This document shows positions 1-5,173 of a stretch of 5,173 bases of DNA, piece by piece; within the stretch, counting starts at the first letter, position 1; each line of letters begins with the position of its first letter. Source of the stretch: an uncultured Acidimicrobiaceae bacterium (GTDB lineage: Bacteria; Actinomycetota; Acidimicrobiia; Acidimicrobiales; Ilumatobacteraceae); assembly GCA_903934195.1 (NCBI GenBank), contig CAIZMV010000044.1:1-5173 (forward strand). Direction: 5' to 3'. Below the pieces are notes generated by a model. That model saw only the letters and a list, made by a program, of their open reading frames with translations. It was not told where the DNA came from and did no database searches. A program made the position numbers and the translations under genes.

Positions 1-296
1 CTTTGCATCGTTGCAGATAAATCTGAGGAGAGAGCAACCACCACGATGGCGGTTGCGCCTTCTGCGGCAAGGCTTCGGTAGGTTTCCTCGAAGGAACCAG
101 GCGACGGAGCAGCGGTCTCTGGCAAGGTGGCAGACGCGGCGCACTTTGACCAGAACTCGGTGGCAGTGATGGTGGTGCGGTCGATGTATTCGGTGTCGCC
201 AAAACGAACACTGAGGGGAACAATGCGAATTCCCAAGGCATCTGCCATGGCTTGCGGAAGGTCACAGGAAGAGTCGGTCACTATGCGTACGGTCAT
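1..296 (-). CDS. DegV family protein, N-terminal part (cut by left window edge)
   Basis: DegV-family proteins bind a fatty acid in a pocket between two domains; in Firmicutes the FakB members present it to the kinase FakA for phosphorylation. The reading frame opens with ATG at 296 and runs off the left edge, giving 98 visible residues of a family usually near 280. The family signature is plain: MTVRIVTDSSCDLP at 1-14 (the TDSxxDLP opening), IVPLSVRFGDTEYID at 25-39, TAAPSPGSF at 61-69 (the T-x-x-PSPG lipid-pocket segment) and VVVALSSDLSATMQ at 85-98 (the SSxLSxT segment). The start lies three bases after the TAA of the upstream exported-protein gene, with no clear Shine-Dalgarno, so translation probably depends on read-on from that gene. 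No FakA-like partner is visible in the window, so a role in fatty acid activation is not shown. Family assignment is firm; the ligand and partner are unknown. Confidence 0.93.
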   Translation of the reverse strand, partial: MTVRIVTDSSCDLPQAMADALGIRIVPLSVRFGDTEYIDRTTITATEFWSKCAASATLPETAAPSPGSFEETYRSLAAEGATAIVVVALSSDLSATMQ

Positions 297-299
297 GAA

Positions 300-2273
300 T
301 TAGACCGTAGTCGCGTTGAGGCGCTCGCGTCGTGCTGACCGACGGTTCGACCACCACCATGCAAAAAGCAACAGCAAGAGAATGGCGCTCACAAATTGTC
401 CGTACGCCGCTATGGCATTGACGTTGGCAGAAATAGTGATGGGGTCGACAACTGACTGATTGCCTTCTGGTGTCGACACCCAAATTGAGATGGGGATTTC
501 ACCACTTGCACGTGTTGTGGCAGACACATTGAGTTCGGTTGTGCCGCCTTTTGTGAGAACCACGATTCGAGTGGGTTCAGTCAGGGTCAATTTGGGACTG
601 GTCAAACGCACCCGCACCGTCAGATCTTGGTCTGAGTCATTGCGAACTTGGATACGAATTGCGCCGGTTCGGCTGGAGAGCGTGACCGACTTTGGCGTCG
701 TCACAGTGACAGCGTCGCGAACTGCACGCATGGTTGTGCGAAGCGAGATGATGTACGCCCCTGGGGAATCTGTGATTGTGGAAGTACCAAGCGAAAAGAG
801 CGACGGCCAGGTCTCGCGACGAACATCGTCAAGGCCGAGCATGGACAGAGTGGTGTCTAGGTCTCTGCGTGTTGCGCGAATACTTGACGTTCGGCTGATG
901 TCAAACGATGTGCTGTTTTTTGCAAAGGCCACAGCCGGGGTAATTGGGTTGACCACCACGGTGCCACCAAAGTCATTCATGGAAAAACCACTGGTCTGAG
1001 CCAACAGCCGAGTAGCAGAGACGACAGCTCCAGATTCGGCCAGGTTATGAAAAGGGGCAACTACACCCATCTTGATTTCTGTAGGCAGAGTTTCCTGAGA
1101 AAGAAGATCATCTCGTTCCACCAAAAGTTCGGCGGCGATTTTGTATGTGAGCCGTTCTGAGCCTTCAGGTTGCGCATTCTTGATTTGCGTTACACCATTG
1201 AGGGGACTGATAACTGAAATCAATTCGTCGCCAGCCCTTGTAGCGCGGCCGAGCAATGACAACGAACGCTCACTTGTTACTAGCGATTGTGCAGAAGGTA
1301 GAAGAATCACAGAAGTGATGCCCGCCGACTTCAATACCGACATAGCAGGTGGATCAATATTGTCCGTTGCGATCCAGGTGTGTCGCTGAATTGTTACGCC
1401 GGGAAGAAGTCGATTCAGTGTTTTCTCTCCGAATCTCAATTGTGCATCAAATTCAGCAGACAAGTTCATTGCAGCAAATAGAGAAGGATTACTTGGCGTA
1501 AACGTGGTGTTCACGATTGTGCGTCCGCGCAATAAATCTCTCAGCTTTGTATACAGCTCGACATCTGTGGGCAGAGAAGAATAAGCAAATGAGGCAATGA
1601 TTTCAGGCTGAATAGAGATAGTGACTGGAGACCGAAATGTGGCGAGGAATTCAACAAGGCGAGTAACTGCATTGCGCGAGTTCTCAGTGATGACATATGT
1701 GCCGTCGGTAGTTAATGATGCAGGACCCGTAAGCGAAACCACCGTGCTGAACGGAACCACCGGAGTTTCAAGCTTTGTGTCACGTCGGTTCAAGAATGTC
1801 AATACCGATGTAACAACTTCACCTGTTTCTGAATCAACGATACGGATTGTGAGTGGGTACACGCCATCAAAAGGAATAGACAGCGAAGCACCTTGTTTGT
1901 CACTAGTGATAATTGGGACAACAGCAATTAGGTGACCTGCGTAATCACGAGCGATTCGTGACATTCGATAACTGATGGAGTCTGTGACAGCTGGGATGAC
2001 ATCACCATCAGCGATTGAACGAAATGAATCACGCGATGCAACCCGACGATGAAGAAGAAACTCGAGGCGATCATCAGCAGCCACAAATGTGTCGAGGTTT
2101 GGAGACAAGACAAAGCGTGCATTCACTGTTGTGAATACATTGAACGGCTGAGAGACAATTTTTAGTTCGGGTGTACCCAGAACGGCTGCAGGAGTTACTG
2201 CATGAACATTGGTAGTGGGCAAAGCAACGCCAAGAGCAACAAGGCTGATTGCAAGAAGGCGCATGAATCTCAT
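300..2273 (-). CDS. Exported, C-terminally anchored DUF6049-like (Rv3909-like) envelope protein
   Basis: The 657-residue product starts with a signal peptide (basic MRFMR, hydrophobic 6-19, likely cleavage after VHA at 23-25). It ends with one membrane helix at about 627-641 (ILLLLLFAWWW) followed by an Arg-rich tail (NRRSARRER), so the bulk should lie outside the membrane with a short cytoplasmic end. Residues about 35-165 look like a beta-rich domain. Residues about 200-330 resemble a polysaccharide-deacetylase-like barrel: PVTISIQPEI at 216-225, a repeat of short strands and helices, and LKSAGITSVILLP at 314-326. Residues about 520-615 look like an Ig-like beta domain (IRIQVRNDSDQDLTVRV). 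This order matches actinobacterial DUF6049 proteins such as mycobacterial Rv3909, of unknown function, located beside pcnA. The ATG overlaps the stop of the upstream GNAT gene as ATGA. Another ATG at codon 4 would still give a signal peptide. No metal-binding catalytic residues are evident. The family call rests on architecture and neighbourhood. Confidence 0.75.
   Translation of the reverse strand: MRFMRLLAISLVALGVALPTTNVHAVTPAAVLGTPELKIVSQPFNVFTTVNARFVLSPNLDTFVAADDRLEFLLHRRVASRDSFRSIADGDVIPAVTDSISYRMSRIARDYAGHLIAVVPIITSDKQGASLSIPFDGVYPLTIRIVDSETGEVVTSVLTFLNRRDTKLETPVVPFSTVVSLTGPASLTTDGTYVITENSRNAVTRLVEFLATFRSPVTISIQPEIIASFAYSSLPTDVELYTKLRDLLRGRTIVNTTFTPSNPSLFAAMNLSAEFDAQLRFGEKTLNRLLPGVTIQRHTWIATDNIDPPAMSVLKSAGITSVILLPSAQSLVTSERSLSLLGRATRAGDELISVISPLNGVTQIKNAQPEGSERLTYKIAAELLVERDDLLSQETLPTEIKMGVVAPFHNLAESGAVVSATRLLAQTSGFSMNDFGGTVVVNPITPAVAFAKNSTSFDISRTSSIRATRRDLDTTLSMLGLDDVRRETWPSLFSLGTSTITDSPGAYIISLRTTMRAVRDAVTVTTPKSVTLSSRTGAIRIQVRNDSDQDLTVRVRLTSPKLTLTEPTRIVVLTKGGTTELNVSATTRASGEIPISIWVSTPEGNQSVVDPITISANVNAIAAYGQFVSAILLLLLFAWWWSNRRSARRERLNATTV
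2270..2273 (-). other. ATGA stop/start overlap (translational coupling)
   Basis: The TGA of the GNAT gene (2270-2272) shares bases with the ATG of the exported-protein gene (2271-2273). No good Shine-Dalgarno precedes this ATG; the upstream bases read GGCAGTTGTCGAT. Termination-reinitiation coupling is therefore the likely mode of translation, and it supports co-transcription of the two genes. Confidence 0.7.
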
Positions 2274-3097
2274 ATCGACAACTGCCGTTCCATTACTGAA
2301 AGGTTGTAGTCAAGAGGAACAAACCCATGGTGTTCATAAATGGACAATGCAGCAGTGTTTGAGACTTCAGTGTTCACAACTGTCGACCTGCATCCGCGCG
2401 ATTGAATCCATGCCAGTGAATTCTGCACCAACGAACTGGCATCTCCACGGCGTTGAAAATCAGGATGGACAGCCAGTCGCTGGATAAACCCGTATGTGTC
2501 TGTGACCCCCGCAATGACAAAACCAGAGATACGACCCGTCGCGTGCGAGACAAAGATGCGTGCTCGATGCGTGGCATGAAGGGCCTCGCGAAATGTCTGT
2601 TCGTCCATCATCCAGTCTTGGCCAAACGCTGCCCGATCGATATCAAGAATCGCCTCAACCATGGAAGCGGCTGGCATTCGCGACATGGGAAAACGAGACC
2701 GAACAGACTGCAATGGGCGTGCAACGATGACCGGATCTGTATCAGGCCGTTCCAACAGGGTCAGCTTTTGCGAGGTCTTGAAACCCACCGATGAAAGAGC
2801 AGTTGCTGCAACAGGGGCAAGGGGAGACGTACGAACGCTGTCGTAGCCCCAGCGAGACAAGGTGTCGACCCAGGTCTGCAAAATGGGAGCCTCGGGTAAT
2901 TGCAATGTTGGGTTATGCGAGCCACCTATTAATAGGAAGGCTCTGCTTGGAACCTGCGGCCACGGACGAGCGCGGGCAGTGGTGACACCAGACCAAATGA
3001 CCCCTGCTCGGGAACGCTGCTCGACCAAACTCACCCCATGACCGTAGTGCGACTGGTCCCTGCGATGCCGAAAACTGCCTGAAAGAGCGGGTACCAC
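2270..3097 (-). CDS. GNAT-family N-acetyltransferase with an extra N-terminal domain
   Basis: GNAT enzymes transfer an acetyl group from acetyl-CoA to an amine. The C-terminal half (about 145-275) carries the fold: IDRAAFGQDWMMD at 153-165 resembles the substrate-side opening of RimI-like enzymes, IQRLAVHPDFQRRGDA at 205-220 is motif A with the acetyl-CoA pyrophosphate loop Q-R-R-G-D-A (Q/RxxGxG/A), and NTAALSIYEHHGF at 247-259 is the usual closing motif. The first 125 residues include LLIGGSHNP and TLSRWGYDSVRTSPLAP and end at KLTLLER (111-117), which could be a decayed first GNAT domain, but I see no intact CoA loop there. The start is GTG at 3097, the only start codon before an upstream in-frame stop at 3125-3127; a GTG at codon 22 is an alternative. 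The gene leads an apparent operon and overlaps the next gene by four bases. Substrate unknown: peptide, small-molecule or mycothiol-type acetylation are all possible, and it is shorter than typical MshD. Confidence 0.85.
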   Translation of the reverse strand: MVPALSGSFRHRRDQSHYGHGVSLVEQRSRAGVIWSGVTTARARPWPQVPSRAFLLIGGSHNPTLQLPEAPILQTWVDTLSRWGYDSVRTSPLAPVAATALSSVGFKTSQKLTLLERPDTDPVIVARPLQSVRSRFPMSRMPAASMVEAILDIDRAAFGQDWMMDEQTFREALHATHRARIFVSHATGRISGFVIAGVTDTYGFIQRLAVHPDFQRRGDASSLVQNSLAWIQSRGCRSTVVNTEVSNTAALSIYEHHGFVPLDYNLSVMERQLSI

Positions 3098-3133
3098 CTG
3101 TTCGGGCGCTTGGGTGCCTAGCCTTCATCTGTC
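3098..3133. promoter_or_regulatory. Short divergent intergenic region with possible shared -10 element
   Basis: Only 36 bp separate the GTG of the GNAT gene from the ATG of pcnA. On the plus strand TAGCCT at 3119-3124 fits the TANNNT pattern of actinobacterial -10 boxes and ends nine bases before the pcnA ATG, which would give a leaderless or near-leaderless mRNA. On the minus strand the overlapping TAGGCA (3120-3115) is a weaker -10 candidate about 17 bases before the GNAT GTG. Neither start has a recognisable Shine-Dalgarno, and no convincing -35 box is seen. This is a pattern match on a very short motif, so the assignment is tentative. Promoters inside the coding regions are equally possible. 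Confidence 0.3.
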
Positions 3134-4597
3134 ATGTTTCCGCCACGCTTTGCCCCAATTCTTCAGGAGATGGAGCCCCTCGCTGCCCTTTTTCGCGAAG
3201 CGGGCCATCGCCTCTTCTTGGTGGGCGGAAGTGTGCGCGATCTGTTCCTCGGAGACACCGATGCTGGCACCGACCTCAGCCTGATTGACTTCGACGCCAC
3301 CACAACGGCCACCCCAGACCAGATCAAGAAAATTGTGCAACCAGTCGCTGATGCATTGTGGACCCAGGGCGAGCGATTCGGCACCATCGGATTGAAAATT
3401 GGTGAGCGCACCTACGAGATCACAACTCATCGCGCAGAGGCGTACTCGCCTGATTCTCGTAAACCCGAAGTGCAGTTTGCAACTGACATCGAAACTGATT
3501 TATCTCGTCGTGACTTCACCATTAACGCAATGGCTTTGGAACTAACGACAGACACGCCGGAACTTGTTGATCCGTTTGGCGGACTCGCAGACCTCATGGC
3601 GCGCGTGTTGCGCACACCATTGTCAGCAGAAGAGTCATTTAGTGACGACCCATTGCGCATGTTGCGCGCAGCACGATTCATTTCGCAATTAGAAGTTGCA
3701 CCTGATCCGTCTATCACTGCGGCAGTAACTGCAATGGCGGATCGCCTCACCATCGTGTCCGCCGAGCGGGTGCGTATTGAATTTGACAGGTTGATGACAA
3801 CAAAGCGCCCAACGTTTGGTTTGTGGTTCCTAGTTGATACTGGTCTTGTTGATCATTTCCTTCCAGAAATGAAACTGATGCGACTTGAACAAGACCCTAT
3901 TCACAGGCACAAAGATGTATTGACGCACACACTTGCAGTAGTTGAGAATGTGCAACTAGACCCCACCCGTGAATTCGATTTTCGCATTACCCGATTAGCT
4001 GCCTTGTATCACGACATCGGTAAACCACGTACACGCGGATTCAAAGAAGGCAAGGGTGTCACGTTTCATCATCACGAAGTTGTTGGCGCACGTATGACAC
4101 GTGAACGCATGAAGGCTATGAAGTACCCGAATGCCGATATTGAAGCAGTGTCTGAATTAGTAGCAATTAGTGGGCGTTTTCACACGTATCAAATGGGTTG
4201 GACCGATAGCGCCGTACGTCGTTATGTACGTGACGCCGGCGAATATCTTGGCGAACTCAATGTGTTGGTGCGCTGTGACTGCACCACACGCAACGAAAAG
4301 AAAGCAAAGATCCTTTCTCGCCGCATGGACGAAATGGAAGCGCGTATTGCAGAAGTTGCTGCACGTGAAGAACTTGCATCACTTCGCCCAGAAATTGACG
4401 GACAACACGTAATGGAATTGCTTGGCGTACCTGCAGGCCCAGCTGTTGGTGCTGCACTTGAATTCCTTATGGATATTCGTTTGGAAGAAGGAATTCTTGG
4501 CGAAGAAGTGATTATTGCTCGCTTGCGCGAATGGTGGGCAGCAAACGCTGATGATGTTTCGAAACTGAAGCGCACTCGACGTGCGGAGAATCGTTAA
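3134..4597 (+). CDS. pcnA: CCA tRNA nucleotidyltransferase (class II, with HD domain)
   Basis: The enzyme adds or repairs the 3' CCA end of tRNAs from CTP and ATP in the cytoplasm. The 487-residue product has the class II head: GGSVRD at 31-36, the catalytic DxD pair as IDFDATT at 51-57 (D52, D54), RRDFTINAMA at 125-134, DPFGGLADL at 146-154, DDPLRMLRAARF at 171-182 and SAERVRIEF at 209-217. The C-terminal part holds an HD phosphohydrolase-type domain: DPIHRHKDVLTHT at 254-266, YHDIGKP at 292-298 and FHHHEVVGA at 311-319. This combination is typical of actinobacterial PcnA at its usual length. The segment between GGSVRD and DFD is about seven residues longer than the common eight. ATG at 3134 is the natural start, 36 bp from the divergent GNAT gene and without a Shine-Dalgarno, possibly leaderless. 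The 3' end abuts the convergent methyltransferase gene. Full CCA versus partial (CC- or A-adding) specificity cannot be fixed from sequence alone. Confidence 0.96.
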   Translation: MFPPRFAPILQEMEPLAALFREAGHRLFLVGGSVRDLFLGDTDAGTDLSLIDFDATTTATPDQIKKIVQPVADALWTQGERFGTIGLKIGERTYEITTHRAEAYSPDSRKPEVQFATDIETDLSRRDFTINAMALELTTDTPELVDPFGGLADLMARVLRTPLSAEESFSDDPLRMLRAARFISQLEVAPDPSITAAVTAMADRLTIVSAERVRIEFDRLMTTKRPTFGLWFLVDTGLVDHFLPEMKLMRLEQDPIHRHKDVLTHTLAVVENVQLDPTREFDFRITRLAALYHDIGKPRTRGFKEGKGVTFHHHEVVGARMTRERMKAMKYPNADIEAVSELVAISGRFHTYQMGWTDSAVRRYVRDAGEYLGELNVLVRCDCTTRNEKKAKILSRRMDEMEARIAEVAAREELASLRPEIDGQHVMELLGVPAGPAVGAALEFLMDIRLEEGILGEEVIIARLREWWAANADDVSKLKRTRRAENR

Positions 4598-4600
4598 CTA
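4595..4600. other. Convergent gene junction with abutting stop codons
   Basis: The pcnA TAA (4595-4597) is followed at once by the reverse complement of the methyltransferase TAG (4598-4600), so there is no intergenic base. I found no hairpin plus T-run at the junction, so any terminator must lie within the opposing coding sequence, or the transcripts overlap. Confidence 0.8.
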
Positions 4601-5173
4601 CGAACCAAGTTTGCGCGCACGCACAACAAGTGTTGATGGTGCAACTGCACGCGGCTGATGCAACGGAGTTAGTTCGTGCATCACGTCAATAGAAAAGTTC
4701 GCACGTTGCAACGCCATCGTTAATTCGCCAATGGTTGGCGTGGTGGAACCGTATTGGCGACGCGCTGTTGGGTCATTGTTGTCAAACACCGCAGACATGG
4801 GGTGAGTCACTGCAAAAACCAATCCGGCTTCTGGGCGCAAAACGCGGTGCACTTGTCGAAACAGGCGTGCGATGTCAGTATCGAAATTGATCTGATGCAC
4901 ACAGACCGCAAGGTCGATGACTGCATTCATGAGAAATCCGAGGTCTGCAAGATCGCCCTCGTGGAATTCCACTACGACGTCTGAATTACTGGCAGCGACA
5001 CGTGCCCGAGAAATTGCCTCGCGCGATGGATCGATGGCGATACTGCGAGCGCCTTGAGTAGCCATGGCTACGCAGTTCGGCACAGTGCCAAAAAGTCCTA
5101 ATTCCAGCACTCGCTTGCCGCGAAGGTCTCCGCACACCCGAAGTTCACTTTCGTTGTGAACCGTGGAACCAAA
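4598..5173 (-). CDS. SAM-dependent methyltransferase-like protein, C-terminal part (cut by right window edge)
   Basis: The frame is open from the right edge to TAG at 4598, giving 191 visible residues. A GTG at 5137 could be mistaken for the start, but the twelve codons before it read FGSTVHNESELR, which continue smoothly into VCGDLRGKRVLELG as expected just before the first Rossmann strand. The gene therefore almost certainly begins outside the window. Counting from the edge, KRVLELG at 20-26 is motif I, AIDPS at 46-50 supplies the acidic residue after strand 2 (D48), EGDLADLGF at 72-80 and DLAVCVHQI at 87-95 match the later strands, and FRQVHRVLRPEAGLVFAVTHP at 105-125 is the class I post-motif region. 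The motif I loop reads LGLFGTVPN in place of the usual glycine-rich LGCGTG, so SAM binding may be altered. Substrate unknown; it converges on pcnA with no gap, and nothing links the two functionally. Confidence 0.82.
   Translation of the reverse strand, partial: FGSTVHNESELRVCGDLRGKRVLELGLFGTVPNCVAMATQGARSIAIDPSREAISRARVAASNSDVVVEFHEGDLADLGFLMNAVIDLAVCVHQINFDTDIARLFRQVHRVLRPEAGLVFAVTHPMSAVFDNNDPTARRQYGSTTPTIGELTMALQRANFSIDVMHELTPLHQPRAVAPSTLVVRARKLGS

Noticed and set aside
460..999. A 179-codon open frame on the plus strand inside the exported-protein gene
   Set aside because: It is antisense to a well-supported gene with signal peptide and membrane anchor, and its product shows no recognisable domain or composition of a real protein.
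2453..2794. A 113-codon plus-strand frame inside the GNAT gene
   Set aside because: It overlaps the GNAT motif region on the opposite strand and its product is low in hydrophobic core patterns; it is a shadow of the real frame.
2270..3097. Mycothiol synthase (MshD) as the identity of the GNAT gene
   Set aside because: The C-terminal motifs are compatible, but the N-terminal part is shorter than in MshD and lacks an evident first GNAT domain, so a specific name is not supported.
3270..3283. TDLS (residues 46-49) as the catalytic DxD of PcnA
   Set aside because: The following DFDATTTATPDQIK aligns much better with the family's DLDFTTDARPDQ-type segment, so D52 and D54 are the likely metal ligands.
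3125..3430. A 101-codon minus-strand frame covering the pcnA start and its catalytic region
   Set aside because: It lies opposite the conserved GGSVRD and DFD motifs of pcnA, ends within the 36-bp gap, and has no recognisable features.
4222..4575. A 117-codon open frame on the minus strand opposite the 3' part of pcnA
   Set aside because: It is rich in Ser, Arg and Ala, as expected from the complement of the pcnA coding frame, and has no domain pattern or start signal.

Overview
The window is a gene-dense stretch of an actinobacterial chromosome with moderate G+C. It holds five protein genes, two of them cut by the window edges. The best taxonomic pointers are the class II tRNA nucleotidyltransferase of the actinobacterial PcnA type and an exported protein resembling the DUF6049/Rv3909 family, which lies close to pcnA in mycobacteria. 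Several genes also lack an obvious Shine-Dalgarno sequence. The moderate G+C and the style of the methyltransferase at the right edge would fit an Acidimicrobiia-like (for example aquatic) lineage, but that is an inference and not proven here.

Layout. On the minus strand, read right to left, a GNAT acetyltransferase (3097 to 2270), a large exported membrane-anchored protein (2273 to 300) and the start of a DegV-family lipid-binding protein (296 to the left edge) form a tight apparent operon. The first pair overlaps by four bases (ATGA) and the second pair is three bases apart. On the plus strand, pcnA/cca (3134 to 4597) diverges from this operon across only 36 bp, which must hold any promoters not buried in the coding regions. 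A SAM-dependent methyltransferase-like gene converges on pcnA from the right edge. The two stop codons abut with no base between them. There is no gene-free stretch longer than 36 bp, and I saw no RNA genes, mobile elements, CRISPR or sizeable repeats.

Functional picture. PcnA builds or repairs the 3' CCA end of tRNAs. The minus-strand operon combines a probable acetyltransferase, an envelope protein with a degenerate deacetylase-like barrel, and a fatty-acid-binding DegV protein. The arrangement resembles the mycobacterial pcnA / mutT4-Rv3909-mviN locus, with the GNAT gene in the mutT4 slot and degV in the mviN slot. No defence system or clearly novel system is visible. The points worth a second look are sequence oddities inside otherwise recognisable genes: an insertion near the PcnA catalytic aspartates, a sharp codon-use change within pcnA, a two-part GNAT protein, and a methyltransferase with an altered SAM-binding loop.
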